Positions 24,527 to 34,833 of a stretch of DNA of 35,008 nucleotides are shown in pieces; positions within the stretch are counted from its first letter, which is position 1; each line of letters begins with the position of its first letter. Both the position numbers and the translations under genes were made by a program. The DNA is from Clostridiaceae bacterium. Its GTDB lineage: Bacteria > Bacillota > Clostridia > Lachnospirales > Lachnospiraceae. The DNA lies in contig CAJSZV010000013.1 of NCBI GenBank assembly GCA_910574345.1, positions 1 through 35,008 on the forward strand. The letters run 5' to 3'. The notes below the pieces were generated by a model that was given only the letters and a program-made list of their open reading frames with translations, ran no database searches and had not been told where the DNA came from.

Positions 24527-25334
24527 GAACGCGCCCATCGGAGTCTTTGATTCGGGAATCGGAGGGTTGACTGTGGCACGGGAGATCATGCGCCAGATGC
24601 CCAAAGAGAGGATGGTTTATTTCGGAGATACGGCCAGGCTTCCTTACGGCAGTAAATCCCAGGAGACGATCCTGCGCTATTCCAGACAGATTATTCGTTT
24701 TCTCATAAGCAAAAAGGTGAAAGCCATTGTCATCGCCTGCAATACCGCAAGCGCTTATGCCCTGGAGACCGTGGAGAAGGAGCTGGACATTCCGATTATC
24801 GGCGTTATACGGGCCGGCGCCAAAACTGCGGTTAATGCCACCCGCAACGGCAAAATAGGCGTAATCGGAACGGAGGCGACCATAAGCAGCGGCATTTATA
24901 CGGATGTGATGACGCGGATGCGTCCCGGTATTGAGGTGACTGCCAAATCCTGTCCTCTGTTTGTGCCTCTTGTGGAAGAAGGGCTGCGTCATGATTCTGT
25001 CACGGATGAGATCGCATCCAGGTATCTGTCCGTGCTGAAAGGGAGGTTTGTAGATACCCTTGTCCTTGGGTGCACCCATTATCCCCTTATTCGGTCTACA
25101 GTGGGACGGATTATGGGAGAAGATGTGACCCTTGTGAATCCTGCTTATGAGACGGCAATCGAACTGAAAAACCTTCTTGAGGAGAAAGGCCTGTCCTGCT
25201 GCACGGATGGGGAAGCCCACGAGAAATATAAATTTTATGTCAGTGATCTGGCAGAAAAATTTACTGTCTTTGCCACATCCATTCTGCCGGATGACGTGAA
25301 GAGGACGGAGAAGATCAATATTGAAGACTATTAG
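24519..25334 (+). CDS. murI: Glutamate racemase
   Basis: This 271-residue enzyme interconverts L- and D-glutamate without cofactor to supply D-Glu for peptidoglycan. GVFDSGIGGLTVAREI (8-23) contains Asp11; the two catalytic cysteines are Cys74 (ACNTASA) and Cys185 (LGCTHYPL). YFGDTARLPYGSKS (34-47) is also typical. The frame is open far upstream inside ddl; ATG 24519 preceded by GGGAGGG is the start that matches the family. It lies between ddl and a DUF1934 gene in one operon. Confidence 0.95.
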   Translation: MDRNAPIGVFDSGIGGLTVAREIMRQMPKERMVYFGDTARLPYGSKSQETILRYSRQIIRFLISKKVKAIVIACNTASAYALETVEKELDIPIIGVIRAGAKTAVNATRNGKIGVIGTEATISSGIYTDVMTRMRPGIEVTAKSCPLFVPLVEEGLRHDSVTDEIASRYLSVLKGRFVDTLVLGCTHYPLIRSTVGRIMGEDVTLVNPAYETAIELKNLLEEKGLSCCTDGEAHEKYKFYVSDLAEKFTVFATSILPDDVKRTEKINIEDY

Positions 25335-25351
25335 TGCCTGGAGGGAGCCAT

Positions 25352-25795
25352 ATGACAAAAGAAGTTCTGATAAACATCGGCGGAGCCCGGTCTATGGGCG
25401 GGGAGGAAGAAGACATCGAAATGATTGTCAAAGGCGACTACTACAAGAAGAACGGAAAGCATTATATCTTATATGATGAACTGCTGGAGGGCGGGGGAGG
25501 GGTCATCCGCAATACCATCAGGATAGTACCGGACTGCATGGATATTATGAAAAAGGGAAGCATCAATACCCATATGATTTTCGAGAAGAACAAAAAGAGC
25601 CTGTCCTCCTATGTAACGCCTATGGGGGAACTGATGGTGGAAATCAGAACAAACCAGATTCAGTTTCGTGAGGAGGAGAATCTTTTGGTAATTGCCGTGG
25701 AGTATTCCCTTGATATCAATTATCAGCATGTATGGGACTGCAGCATCAAAGTATCCGTCCGTCCTTTGGGTACAGGAAATATTAAGTTAGAATAA
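25352..25795 (+). CDS. DUF1934 (YwiB-type) beta-barrel protein
   Basis: This 147-residue protein matches the DUF1934/YwiB family, a small calycin-like beta barrel of unknown ligand. Key segments: DYYKKNGKHYILYDE (about 32-46) and MITHMIFEKNKKSLSSYVTPMGELMVE-type central strands, ending LDINYQHVWDCSIKVSV. GTG 25334 is in frame, but ATG 25352 behind GGAGGGAGCC is the better start. Only 17 bases separate it from murI, so it is the last gene of the ddl-murI operon. No export signal. Role unknown. Confidence 0.8.
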   Translation: MTKEVLINIGGARSMGGEEEDIEMIVKGDYYKKNGKHYILYDELLEGGGGVIRNTIRIVPDCMDIMKKGSINTHMIFEKNKKSLSSYVTPMGELMVEIRTNQIQFREEENLLVIAVEYSLDINYQHVWDCSIKVSVRPLGTGNIKLE

Positions 25796-25827
25796 AAAAA
25801 TTCCCCGGAGTTTACACTGCGGGGAAT
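25796..25827. terminator. Convergent terminator
   Basis: ATTCCCCG (25800-25807) pairs with CGGGGAAT (25820-25827). Seven A's before the stem become a T-run on the minus strand, so it mainly ends the minus-strand gene at 25833-26282; on the plus strand the T-run is poor. Confidence 0.8.
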
Positions 25828-25832
25828 GAAGT

Positions 25833-26282
25833 TTATTTCTTATTCTTTTTGAATCGGCTAAAAAATCCTTTTTTGGCCGGAGGGGCAGGAACAGCGCCTC
25901 CCCGAATGCTTTTGATCTCTGTTATGTAGATTCCGCTGATGACTACTTTTACCTCGGTTTTTACAGGAAGGGCGGCAAATACTTTCTCGTCGGCGATAAG
26001 AGTTGCCACCTTGGGACCAACCTTTGCTTTGACTAGGGGAACCTTGGCCCAACGCAGATACTTCGGTGTCTGCTCATAGACAATCTTCGGAAGATTCGCG
26101 TCTTTAATCTTCATCTTCTTCTTGTCAATCACCAGCATCGTGACAGTCTGTGCGGCGGCCTGGAGGAGATTCTGCTGCTCTACCTGACGCTTTTCCAACT
26201 TTCTGCCCATGAAATATAATACAGCCATGACTGCAACAATGATAATAAGAATGACTAATAGTACGTTTAAAAATGTCTGCAC
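25833..26282 (-). CDS. Membrane-anchored protein of unknown function
   Basis: This 149-residue protein is not recognised. It has one N-terminal membrane helix (about 5-26, LNVLLVILIIIVAVMAVLYF), a short coiled-coil-like stretch (RKLEKRQVEQQNLLQAAAQ), a beta-rich middle (about 47-125) and a Pro/Ala linker followed by a Lys/Phe-rich tail (KKGFFSRFKKNKK). The tail is likely cytoplasmic or binds anionic lipids. The start is GTG, 9 bases after GGAGG; no better ATG is present. A hairpin lies directly before that RBS. It is a single-gene unit between the ddl operon and rpoB. Confidence 0.7.
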   Translation of the reverse strand: MQTFLNVLLVILIIIVAVMAVLYFMGRKLEKRQVEQQNLLQAAAQTVTMLVIDKKKMKIKDANLPKIVYEQTPKYLRWAKVPLVKAKVGPKVATLIADEKVFAALPVKTEVKVVISGIYITEIKSIRGGAVPAPPAKKGFFSRFKKNKK

Positions 26283-26295
26283 GTGGAAATACCTC

Positions 26296-26333
26296 CAATA
26301 AGTCCTATTACAGGCTGGGCCTGTTGCTTATTG
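26296..26333 (-). promoter_or_regulatory. Leader hairpin abutting the RBS of the membrane protein
   Basis: CAATAAG/CTTATTG (26296-26302, 26327-26333) encloses ACAGGC/GCCTGT (26310-26315, 26319-26324). On the minus strand the stem ends exactly at the GGAGG, so it could control translation of the GTG-start gene. Confidence 0.45.
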
Positions 26334-26375
26334 CCAGTATAGCATTGTTTGCCAAAAAAGGCAAGAAGAAAATGG

Positions 26376-26404
26376 TTGACACCTTGACAAACTTGTGATA
26401 AGAT
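26376..26404 (+). promoter_or_regulatory. Promoter of rpoBC
   Basis: TTGACA (26376-26381) and TAAGAT (26399-26404) are 17 bases apart, with TGA before the -10. A second TTGACA (26384-26389) is too close to be used with it. The leader to the start codon is ~90 bases long and has no obvious strong structure. Confidence 0.75.
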
Positions 26405-26497
26405 GAAATGTGCACTATTGTGGCGACTTGTGCATTCATGGTACTCGTATGCCCAAAAATGAGAATAGAATGAAAAGAAAACAGGGGTGAGACGTCA

Positions 26498-29400
26498 ATG
26501 GAGAAAAGCAGAATGCGTCCTGTAAAAGCAGGGAAAAGCGTCAGAATGAGCTTCTCGAGACAAAAAGAGGTCCTTGAGATGCCGAATCTGATAGAGATTC
26601 AAAAAGACTCCTATCAGTGGTTTCTTAATGAAGGTTTGAAAGAAGTCTTTCGGGACATCTCTCCAATCTCGGATTTTGCAGGCCACTTGAGTTTGGAGTT
26701 CGTTGATTTTACATTATGTAAAAATGATATCAAGTATACCATTGAAGAATGCAAAGAGCGCGATGCGACTTATGCAGCACCTTTAAAGGTGAGGGTAAGG
26801 CTTTGCAATAAAGACAAAGATGAGATCAATGAACATGAAATCTTTATGGGCGACCTTCCGCTTATGACAGACACCGGATCTTTTGTGATCAACGGAGCAG
26901 AACGTGTCATTGTCAGCCAGTTAGTACGTTCCCCAGGTATTTATTACGGTATTGGACATGATAAGATTGGTAAGGAGCTGTATACCTGCACGGTGATCCC
27001 CAACCGCGGCGCATGGCTGGAATACGAGACAGACTCCAATGACATCTTTTATGTTCGTGTTGACAGAACCAGAAAGGTGCCGGTTACGGTTCTCATTCGT
27101 GCCCTTGGATACGGAACCAACGCTGAGATTCTGGATATGTTCGGAGAAGAACCAAAACTCCTGGCAAGCTTTGGCAAAGATGTATCCGACAGCTACGAAG
27201 ACGGCCTTCTGGAATTATATAAAAAGATACGGCCCGGCGAGCCTCTGTCCGTTGACAGTGCCAAAAGCCTTTTGGACAGCATGTTCTTTGACCCCAGGAG
27301 ATATGACCTGGCCAAGGTTGGGCGTTATAAATTTAACAAAAAGCTGGCGTTTAAGAACCGTCTTCCAGGCCATACTCTGGCGGAAGATGTGGTGGATCAG
27401 ACCACAGGTGAGATTCTGGCGGAGACAGGGACTGTCTTTGACAAGCAGCTGGCGGATAAGCTTCAGAATGCCGGCGTTCCCTTTGTGTGGGTTCAGGGTA
27501 TTGAGCGCAACGAAAAGATTCTTTCCAACATGATGGTGGATTTAAGCTGTTATGTGAATTTTGATCCGGCGGAGGCGGAGGTTACGGAGTTAGTATATTA
27601 TCCTGTACTCCAGAATATCCTGGCAGAATTTGGTGATGATGAGGCGGAATTAAAGGCGGCTGTCCGCAGAAACTTAAGCGAACTGGTGCCTAAGCATATC
27701 ACAAAGGAAGATATTCTTGCTTCCATCAATTATAATATGCATCTGGAAGAGCAGATCGGTACAGCTGACGATATCGACCACCTGGGCAACCGAAGAATTC
27801 GTGCCGTAGGTGAGCTGCTCCAGAATCAGTACCGCATCGGACTGTCCCGTATGGAAAGAGTGGTCCGTGAGCGTATGACGACCCAGGACATGGACGGCAT
27901 TACTGCCCAGTCCCTGATCAATATAAAGCCTGTAACGGCAGCGGTGAAGGAGTTCTTCGGAAGTTCCCAGCTGTCCCAGTTTATGGATCAGAATAATCCT
28001 CTGGCGGAACTGACCCATAAGCGGCGTCTCTCCGCCCTGGGTCCCGGCGGATTATCAAGAGAACGTGCCGGTTTCGAAGTTCGTGACGTACACTATACAC
28101 ATTATGGACGTATGTGTCCCATTGAGACCCCTGAAGGTCCCAACATCGGTTTGATCAACTCTCTGGCTACCTATGCGAGAGTGAATCAGTATGGTTTTGT
28201 GGAAGCTCCCTACCGTGTGGTAGATAAGGTGACGGATCCGGCTAACCCAGTGGTAACAGATGAAGTGCGCTATCTGACTGCTGATGAAGAAGACAACTAT
28301 ATTGTAGCGCAGGCCAATACTCCCCTGGATGAGGAGGGACATTTTGTCAACAACAACGTAGCCGGCCGTTTCCGCGAAGAGACATCGGAGTTCCAGAAGA
28401 AGAACATTGACCTTATGGATGTGTCTCCCAAGATGGTATTCTCCGTGGCGACTTCCATGATTCCGTTCCTGGAGAACGATGATGCCAACCGTGCCCTTAT
28501 GGGTTCCAACATGCAGCGTCAGGCAGTACCTCTTTTGACCACGGAGGCTCCCGTAGTGGGAACGGGTATGGAAGCAAAGGCGGCGGTGGACTCCGGCGTC
28601 TGCGTCGTGGCAAGGAACGCGGGTGTGGTAGAGCGTTCCGCTTCCAATGAGATCATTATCAAGAGAGATTCCGACGGCAATAAAGATGTTTATCATCTGA
28701 TAAAGTTTAAGAGAAGCAACCAGTCCAACTGTTATAATCAGAAGCCCATTGTCTTTAAAGGCAATCATGTGGAGGCCGGAGAAGTGATCGCCGACGGGCC
28801 AAGTACCCAGAACGGTGAGATTGCCCTTGGAAAGAACCCGCTGATCGGATTTATGACATGGGAAGGCTATAACTACGAGGATGCAGTTCTATTAAGTGAG
28901 CGTTTGGTGCAGGATGATGTATATACATCCGTGCATATAGAAGAGTATGAGGCAGAAGCCCGTGACACGAAACTGGGACCGGAAGAGATTACCCGCGATG
29001 TGCCGGGCGTAGGCGAAGATGCTCTTAAGGATCTGGACGAGCGCGGAATCATCCGTATTGGAGCAGAGGTTCGGGCAGGAGATATTCTGGTAGGAAAAGT
29101 AACTCCTAAGGGGGAGACGGAACTGACGGCGGAGGAGCGGCTTCTCCGGGCGATTTTCGGCGAGAAGGCAAGAGAAGTAAGAGACACCTCCTTAAAGGTT
29201 CCCCACGGCGCTTACGGTATTATTGTGGATGCCAAGGTATTTACCAGGGAGAACGGCGATGAGCTGTCTCCGGGAGTGAATCAGACCGTCCGCATCTACA
29301 TTGCCCAGAAGAGAAAGATATCCGTGGGCGATAAGATGGCAGGCCGTCATGGCAATAAGGGTGTGGTTTCCCGTGTGCTTCCGGTGGAGGATATGCCCTT

Positions 29401-30367
29401 CCTTCCCAATGGACGTCCCCTGGATATCGTGCTGAATCCCTTAGGCGTGCCTTCTCGAATGAATATCGGACAGGTGCTGGAGATCCATCTGAGCCTTGCG
29501 GCCAAAGCCCTTGGATTCAATATCGCCACTCCTGTTTTTGACGGAGCCAACGAGATTGATATTATGGACACCCTGGATGTGGCCAATGACTATGTAAATG
29601 CTTCCTGGGAAGAATTCCAGGAGAAGTATAAGGATTCCTTAAAGCCTGAAGTTATGGAATATCTGGGCGAGCATCTGGAACACAGAGAACTGTGGAAAGG
29701 CGTGCCCTTAAGCCGGGACGGAAAGGTGAGGCTTCGTGACGGAAGGACAGGAGAATATTTTGACAGCCCTGTAACCATCGGACACATGCATTATCTGAAA
29801 CTTCACCATTTGGTTGACGATAAGATTCATGCCCGCTCTACAGGCCCATATGCTCTGGTTACCCAGCAGCCTCTGGGCGGTAAAGCCCAGTTCGGCGGAC
29901 AACGTTTTGGTGAGATGGAAGTGTGGGCGTTGGAGGCCTACGGTGCTTCCTACACCCTGCAGGAGATTTTGACAGTTAAATCTGATGATGTGACGGGACG
30001 TGTGAAGACTTATGAGGCTATCATCAAAGGAGAGAATATTCCTGAACCCGGCATACCTGAATCCTTTAAAGTGCTTTTGAAAGAGCTTCAGTCTCTGGGT
30101 CTTGATGTGAGAGTCCTCAAGGACGACAACACAGAGGTAGAACTTACGGAGGATATTGATTACAGTGATACGGATCTGCGCTCCATTATTGAGGGCGAGA
30201 GACGCTACGGTGATCAGGAAGAATCATTTGGGAACTATGGCTACCAGGAGCAGGAGTTCAGAGACGGCGAACTGGTGGACGTGGAAGATGATGAAGAAGA
30301 GGATGAGGGAGACCGCATCGCTGAGGAGATGTTCGATGATTTCGACTCTTCCTATGATGAAGAATAA
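26498..30367 (+). CDS. rpoB: DNA-directed RNA polymerase subunit beta
   Basis: This 1289-residue protein is the beta subunit. The rifampicin pocket region [19 protein letters not shown] through HKRRLSALG (about 487-515) has wild-type residues at the usual resistance positions. [12 protein letters not shown] and the C-terminal clamp region [15 protein letters not shown] are intact. The C-terminus carries a long acidic tail (about the last 50 residues, many Glu/Asp). RBS GGGGTGA precedes the ATG by 7-8 bases. Unlike the common clostridial order, ribosomal protein genes rplJ-rplL are not directly upstream; it has its own promoter. rpoC follows after 19 bases. Confidence 0.98.
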   Translation: MEKSRMRPVKAGKSVRMSFSRQKEVLEMPNLIEIQKDSYQWFLNEGLKEVFRDISPISDFAGHLSLEFVDFTLCKNDIKYTIEECKERDATYAAPLKVRVRLCNKDKDEINEHEIFMGDLPLMTDTGSFVINGAERVIVSQLVRSPGIYYGIGHDKIGKELYTCTVIPNRGAWLEYETDSNDIFYVRVDRTRKVPVTVLIRALGYGTNAEILDMFGEEPKLLASFGKDVSDSYEDGLLELYKKIRPGEPLSVDSAKSLLDSMFFDPRRYDLAKVGRYKFNKKLAFKNRLPGHTLAEDVVDQTTGEILAETGTVFDKQLADKLQNAGVPFVWVQGIERNEKILSNMMVDLSCYVNFDPAEAEVTELVYYPVLQNILAEFGDDEAELKAAVRRNLSELVPKHITKEDILASINYNMHLEEQIGTADDIDHLGNRRIRAVGELLQNQYRIGLSRMERVVRERMTTQDMDGITAQSLINIKPVTAAVKEFFGSSQLSQFMDQNNPLAELTHKRRLSALGPGGLSRERAGFEVRDVHYTHYGRMCPIETPEGPNIGLINSLATYARVNQYGFVEAPYRVVDKVTDPANPVVTDEVRYLTADEEDNYIVAQANTPLDEEGHFVNNNVAGRFREETSEFQKKNIDLMDVSPKMVFSVATSMIPFLENDDANRALMGSNMQRQAVPLLTTEAPVVGTGMEAKAAVDSGVCVVARNAGVVERSASNEIIIKRDSDGNKDVYHLIKFKRSNQSNCYNQKPIVFKGNHVEAGEVIADGPSTQNGEIALGKNPLIGFMTWEGYNYEDAVLLSERLVQDDVYTSVHIEEYEAEARDTKLGPEEITRDVPGVGEDALKDLDERGIIRIGAEVRAGDILVGKVTPKGETELTAEERLLRAIFGEKAREVRDTSLKVPHGAYGIIVDAKVFTRENGDELSPGVNQTVRIYIAQKRKISVGDKMAGRHGNKGVVSRVLPVEDMPFLPNGRPLDIVLNPLGVPSRMNIGQVLEIHLSLAAKALGFNIATPVFDGANEIDIMDTLDVANDYVNASWEEFQEKYKDSLKPEVMEYLGEHLEHRELWKGVPLSRDGKVRLRDGRTGEYFDSPVTIGHMHYLKLHHLVDDKIHARSTGPYALVTQQPLGGKAQFGGQRFGEMEVWALEAYGASYTLQEILTVKSDDVTGRVKTYEAIIKGENIPEPGIPESFKVLLKELQSLGLDVRVLKDDNTEVELTEDIDYSDTDLRSIIEGERRYGDQEESFGNYGYQEQEFRDGELVDVEDDEEEDEGDRIAEEMFDDFDSSYDEE

Positions 30368-30386
30368 ATAGAAGGGAGTATCGCTC

Positions 30387-33300
30387 ATGCCAGAGACGAA
30401 TGAAACTTATCAACCGTTGACATTTGATGCAATCAAGATTGGTCTGGCTTCTCCGGAGAAAATTCTGGAATGGTCTCACGGCGAAGTGAAGAAGCCGGAG
30501 ACGATCAATTACAGAACCTTAAAGCCGGAGAAAGACGGACTCTACTGTGAGAGAATCTTTGGACCCAGCAAGGACTGGGAGTGCCATTGCGGTAAATATA
30601 AAAAGATCAGATACAAAGGTGTTATCTGCGACCGATGCGGCGTGGAAGTCACAAAGGCAAGTGTTCGTAGAGAGCGTACGGGACATATTGCCCTGGCAGC
30701 TCCGGTATCCCATATCTGGTATTTTAAAGGGATTCCCAGCCGCATGGGACTGATCCTGGATATCTCCCCAAGAGTTTTGGAGAAGGTTCTCTACTTTGCT
30801 TCCTACATCGTACTGGATCCGGGAACCACTTCCCTCCAGTATAAACAAGTGCTTTCCGAAAAAGAGTACAGAGAAGAGCTGGAGAAATACGGCTATGGCG
30901 CATTCCGTGTGGGAATGGGCGCCGAGGCTATCCAGGAGCTTCTGCAGGCCATTGACCTTGAGAAAGATTCTGAGGAGCTGAGGAAAGGCCTTAAGGACGC
31001 CACGGGTCAGAAGAGGGCCAGGATCATCAAAAGGCTGGAGGTTGTTGATGCCTTCCGCAATTCCGGAAACAAGCCGGAGTGGATGATCATGACTGTGATT
31101 CCGGTGATTCCACCGGATATCCGTCCTATGGTACAGCTGGACGGCGGTCGTTTTGCCACCTCTGATTTAAATGATCTGTATAGAAGAATCATCAATCGTA
31201 ATAACCGTCTTGCCAGGCTTTTGGAACTGGGTGCTCCTGACATTATCGTCCGCAACGAGAAGCGTATGCTTCAGGAGGCGGTGGATGCCCTCATTGATAA
31301 CGGCAGGCGGGGAAGGCCGGTAACCGGTCCCGGTAACCGTGCCCTGAAGTCCCTGTCCGATATGTTAAAGGGCAAGCAGGGACGTTTCCGTCAGAACCTG
31401 TTAGGAAAGCGTGTAGACTACTCCGGCCGTTCCGTTATCGTGGTAGGACCGGAATTAAAGATTTACCAGTGCGGTCTTCCCAAGGAGATGGCTATCGAGC
31501 TGTTTAAGCCTTTCGTTATGAAAGAACTGGTAGCCAATGGAACTGCCCACAACATTAAGAACGCCAAGAAGATGGTAGAGCGCCTTCAGGAAGAAGTATG
31601 GGATGTGCTGGAAGATGTAATTAAAGAGCATCCGGTTATGCTCAACCGTGCTCCTACTCTTCACAGACTGGGAATCCAGGCATTTGAGCCCATCTTGGTT
31701 GAAGGCAAAGCCATTAAGCTTCACCCCCTTGTATGTACTGCATTTAACGCGGACTTTGACGGAGACCAGATGGCTGTCCATCTGCCCCTTTCTGTGGAGG
31801 CCCAGGCGGAATGCCGGTTCCTTCTGCTGTCTCCCAATAACTTGTTGAAGCCTTCCGACGGCGGTCCTGTGGCGGTTCCCTCCCAGGATATGGTTCTGGG
31901 AATTTACTATCTGACTCAGGAGAGACCGGGGGCAAAAGGCGAAGGCATGTGCTTCAAGAGTCCCAATGAAGCGATTCTTGCCTATGAGAACGGCGCAGTA
32001 ACGCTCCATTCCAAAGTGAAGGTGAGAGTTCAGAAGACTATGACGGACGGGACCGTGAAGAGCGGCATTATCGAATCCACTGTAGGACGTTTCATTTTCA
32101 ATGAGATCATTCCTCAGGACCTGGGGTTCGTGGACCGCAGCATTCCGGGCAATGAACTTTTGCTGGAAGTGGATTTCCATGTAGGAAAGAAGCAGTGCAA
32201 GCAGATTCTGGAAAAGGTTATCAATGTTCACGGTGCAACTCAGACGGCAGTGACACTGGATGACATTAAGTCCATCGGCTACAAATACTCTACCAGGGCA
32301 GCTATGACCGTATCCATCTCTGATATGACCGTTCCGCCCAGCAAGCCTCAGCTTATTGCCGATGCTCAGGCCACAGTGGACCGGATCGCCAAGAACTTCC
32401 GCCGCGGTCTGATCACGGAGGAAGAGCGTTATAAAGAAGTTATTGAGACATGGAAGACTACGGATGATCAGCTGACCCATGATCTGCTCACGGGTCTTGA
32501 CAAATACAATAACATTTTCATGATGGCTGATTCCGGAGCCCGTGGTTCCGATAAGCAGATTAAACAGCTTGCCGGTATGCGCGGCCTTATGGCCGATACC
32601 ACGGGTCATACCATTGAACTTCCTATTAAGTCCAATTTCCGTGAAGGACTGGACGTACTGGAATACTTTATTTCCGCCCATGGAGCCAGAAAAGGATTGT
32701 CCGACACGGCTCTTCGTACGGCGGACTCCGGTTATCTGACCAGGCGTCTGGTAGATGTATCCCAGGATGTTATCATCCGGGAAGTGGACTGCTGTGAAGG
32801 CAGAGAGATTCCTTTTATGGAGATTAAGGCGTTCATGGACGGCCAGGAGAGCATTGAAAGCCTGGAAGAGAGATTGACAGGAAGATATATTGCCGAGACC
32901 ATCACGGATCCTGATACGGGCGAAGTGGTGGTGAAGGCTAACCATATGTGTACTCCTAAGCGTGCGAAGGCTGTAATTGGAGTTCTGAGGAAGCTGGGCC
33001 GGGAGAGCATTAAGATACGTACTGTGTTAAGCTGTAAGTCTCATATCGGTGTCTGCGCCAAATGTTACGGTTCCAATATGGCCACAGGCCAGGCCGTTCA
33101 GGTAGGTGAGGCAGTAGGCATTATTGCCGCTCAGTCTATCGGTGAACCGGGAACGCAGCTGACTATGAGAACCTTCCATACCGGCGGCGTTGCCGGCGGC
33201 GATATCACCCAGGGTCTTCCCCGCGTGGAGGAGCTTTTTGAGGCCCGTAAGCCGAAAGGTCTTGCCATTATCACGGAATTTGGCGGAGCGGTCACTATTA

Positions 33301-34040
33301 AGGATACGAAGAAGAAGAGAGAGATCGTGGTTTCCGATCCGGATACAGGCAATTCCAAGACTTACCTGATTCCTTATGGCTCTCGTATCAAGGTACAGGA
33401 TGGACAGCTGCTGGAAGCCGGCGACGAGCTGACAGAAGGCAGTGTGAATCCTCATGATATTCTGAAGATTAAAGGTGTCCGGGCCGTTCAGGATTATATG
33501 ATCCAGGAGGTTCAGAGAGTTTACCGTCTTCAGGGAGTGGAGATTAATGATAAGCATATTGAAGTCATTGTCCGTCAGATGCTGAAGAAGGTAAAGGTGG
33601 AAGAGAGCGGCGACAGTGACGTGCTTCCGGGTGTTTCCATGAATGTTCTGGAATACAATGACATGAACGAAAAACTGCTGGCGGAAGGCAAAGCGCCGGC
33701 GGAAGGCAAACAGGTTATGCTTGGTATTACCAAGGCGTCCCTGGCTACAGATTCCTTCCTTTCTGCGGCGTCCTTCCAGGAGACTACAAAGGTTCTGACG
33801 GAAGCGGCCATTAACGGCAAGATCGACCATCTCATCGGTCTGAAGGAGAACGTACTGATTGGTAAGCTGATTCCGGCAGGTACTGGTATGAAGAGATACC
33901 GTTCCGTGAAATTGAACACCGACATTGAGATGGATGATGATATCGTGTTCGAAGATGAGGATGACACGGAGATTGAGCCTTTGGATGATGAGATCATGGA
34001 GGCTGAGGAAGTACTGGATTTGGATGATGAAGAAGTATAG
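30387..34040 (+). CDS. rpoC: DNA-directed RNA polymerase subunit beta'
   Basis: This 1217-residue protein is the catalytic partner of RpoB. The N-terminal zinc site lies at [20 protein letters not shown] (about 68-90), the Mg-binding triad in NADFDGDQM (454-462), and the second zinc site in the C-terminal third (DCCEGREI and [16 protein letters not shown]). There is no large lineage-specific insertion, and the C-terminus is strongly acidic ([11 protein letters not shown] onward). RBS GAAGGGAG is well placed. It is the last gene of the unit, which ends at the terminator 20 bases on; rpsL is not adjacent. Confidence 0.98.
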   Translation: MPETNETYQPLTFDAIKIGLASPEKILEWSHGEVKKPETINYRTLKPEKDGLYCERIFGPSKDWECHCGKYKKIRYKGVICDRCGVEVTKASVRRERTGHIALAAPVSHIWYFKGIPSRMGLILDISPRVLEKVLYFASYIVLDPGTTSLQYKQVLSEKEYREELEKYGYGAFRVGMGAEAIQELLQAIDLEKDSEELRKGLKDATGQKRARIIKRLEVVDAFRNSGNKPEWMIMTVIPVIPPDIRPMVQLDGGRFATSDLNDLYRRIINRNNRLARLLELGAPDIIVRNEKRMLQEAVDALIDNGRRGRPVTGPGNRALKSLSDMLKGKQGRFRQNLLGKRVDYSGRSVIVVGPELKIYQCGLPKEMAIELFKPFVMKELVANGTAHNIKNAKKMVERLQEEVWDVLEDVIKEHPVMLNRAPTLHRLGIQAFEPILVEGKAIKLHPLVCTAFNADFDGDQMAVHLPLSVEAQAECRFLLLSPNNLLKPSDGGPVAVPSQDMVLGIYYLTQERPGAKGEGMCFKSPNEAILAYENGAVTLHSKVKVRVQKTMTDGTVKSGIIESTVGRFIFNEIIPQDLGFVDRSIPGNELLLEVDFHVGKKQCKQILEKVINVHGATQTAVTLDDIKSIGYKYSTRAAMTVSISDMTVPPSKPQLIADAQATVDRIAKNFRRGLITEEERYKEVIETWKTTDDQLTHDLLTGLDKYNNIFMMADSGARGSDKQIKQLAGMRGLMADTTGHTIELPIKSNFREGLDVLEYFISAHGARKGLSDTALRTADSGYLTRRLVDVSQDVIIREVDCCEGREIPFMEIKAFMDGQESIESLEERLTGRYIAETITDPDTGEVVVKANHMCTPKRAKAVIGVLRKLGRESIKIRTVLSCKSHIGVCAKCYGSNMATGQAVQVGEAVGIIAAQSIGEPGTQLTMRTFHTGGVAGGDITQGLPRVEELFEARKPKGLAIITEFGGAVTIKDTKKKREIVVSDPDTGNSKTYLIPYGSRIKVQDGQLLEAGDELTEGSVNPHDILKIKGVRAVQDYMIQEVQRVYRLQGVEINDKHIEVIVRQMLKKVKVEESGDSDVLPGVSMNVLEYNDMNEKLLAEGKAPAEGKQVMLGITKASLATDSFLSAASFQETTKVLTEAAINGKIDHLIGLKENVLIGKLIPAGTGMKRYRSVKLNTDIEMDDDIVFEDEDDTEIEPLDDEIMEAEEVLDLDDEEV

Positions 34041-34058
34041 ATAAGATTATAATGAGAA

Positions 34059-34098
34059 GTGCCCTTAAGCTGCCAGGCAGAGCTTGAGGGCACTTTTT
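34059..34098 (+). terminator. Terminator of rpoBC
   Basis: GTGCCCTTAAGCT (34059-34071) pairs with AGCTTGAGGGCAC (34081-34093), 13 bp with one G-U, followed by TTTTT (34094-34098). Confidence 0.95.
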
Positions 34099-34156
34099 GG
34101 GTTCGCCGGGCATATCCATAGATAGAATAAAGAAAATGAAAATCACTCTCATAATA

Positions 34157-34185
34157 TTGACACGGATGAAAAAGGCCGGTATAAT
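34157..34185 (+). promoter_or_regulatory. Consensus promoter of the FeoB-associated mini-gene
   Basis: TTGACA (34157-34162) and TATAAT (34180-34185) are 17 bases apart, a perfect sigma-A consensus, ~70 bases before the small gene. No Fur- or DtxR-type box is evident by eye. Confidence 0.85.
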
Positions 34186-34262
34186 AAAAAGCGTGAACAT
34201 ATTGTGGCTACAGGCAGAGGGGGAACAGAGAACCCATTATGTCTGGAAAAGGAGAAAAGCAA

Positions 34263-34415
34263 ATGGCAGATGTGATTATAATTGCAGTAATAGGGTCGGC
34301 TTTGGCCGGCGTCGTCTGGAAAAAAGTAAGGAATCATAAGGAAGGAAAAAGCGGATGCGGATGCGGGTGCAGCGGATGTTCGTTAAAAGGAACATGTCAA
34401 AAAGAGACCGTCTGA
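34263..34415 (+). CDS. FeoB-associated Cys-rich membrane protein
   Basis: This 50-residue protein has one N-terminal membrane helix (about 4-20: VIIIAVIGSALAGVVW) followed by basic residues and GKSGCGCGCSGCS (28-40), with a last Cys at 45. This is the FeoB_associated family, found next to feoB in many Firmicutes and thought to assist ferrous iron uptake, perhaps by binding metal or supporting FeoB assembly. GGAG lies ~9 bases upstream. feoA and feoB are not in the window, so here it is an orphan unit with its own consensus promoter and terminator. The Cys cluster should be on the cytoplasmic side by the positive-inside rule. Confidence 0.85.
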   Translation: MADVIIIAVIGSALAGVVWKKVRNHKEGKSGCGCGCSGCSLKGTCQKETV

Positions 34416-34458
34416 CAGATTAAGTTTTACGGAACGGTTTGTATTATTATAGATAGAA

Positions 34459-34521
34459 AATGCGGTGGAATCCGCGGAGGATTGAGAAGCAGATCTCATA
34501 CTTCCGGATTGCACCGCTTTT
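34459..34521 (+). terminator. Terminator after the FeoB-associated gene
   Basis: GCGGTG (34462-34467) pairs with CACCGC (34512-34517), continued inward by AATCC/GGATT and by GAGA/TCTC pairs, and followed by TTTTATAT. It is a long, imperfect hairpin. Confidence 0.75.
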
Positions 34522-34634
34522 ATATAAAAAAATCCAACTGCCTTCCACAGGCCGGGATACATATCCTTTTGGCCGTGAAGGGTATCTGAATCATCTCTCG
34601 GGATTTTGGCCAATGGCAAAATTCTCATAAGAAA

Positions 34635-34662
34635 TGCACCAAAAGGTTTACTTTTTGGTGCA
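34635..34662. repeat. 28-bp palindrome, first of an inverted pair
   Basis: TGCACCAAAAGG (34635-34646) and CTTTTTGGTGCA (34651-34662) pair at 11 of 12 positions. Its core, read on the minus strand, is CCAAAAAGTAAACCTTTTGG, 19 of 20 bases identical to the palindrome at 34776-34795. Confidence 0.7.
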
Positions 34663-34716
34663 GGGCACATTTTTGAAAAACTCTTTCCAAATCCCTTGAA
34701 AAGCCGGTTAATTTTC

Positions 34717-34745
34717 TTGATTTTTGGGTGATATTATAGTAAGAT
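34717..34745 (+). promoter_or_regulatory. Candidate promoter between the paired palindromes
   Basis: TTGATT (34717-34722) and TAAGAT (34740-34745), 17 bases apart, lie between the two palindromes and point toward the small gene at 34834. The -10 is the same as that of rpoB. Confidence 0.45.
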
Positions 34746-34775
34746 AAAATTGTTTCTTGAGCTTTGAACAATGTG

Positions 34776-34795
34776 CCAAAAAGTAAACTTTTTGG
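34776..34795. repeat. 20-bp palindrome, second of an inverted pair
   Basis: CCAAAAAGT-AA-ACTTTTTGG is perfectly symmetrical. It lies between the candidate promoter and the small gene, so it could be an operator, a leader hairpin or a recombination site. Confidence 0.7.
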
Positions 34796-34833
34796 TAAGG
34801 CCGGAGAGCCGTAAGGGAAAGAGGTAGGGGAGT

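Noticed and set aside
31455-32945. 496-codon open frame on the minus strand inside rpoC
   Set aside because: It is a shadow of the highly conserved rpoC coding frame, without an RBS or a known domain.
34097-34339. 80-codon frame after rpoC
   Set aside because: It overlaps the promoter and the well-supported FeoB-associated gene in another frame.
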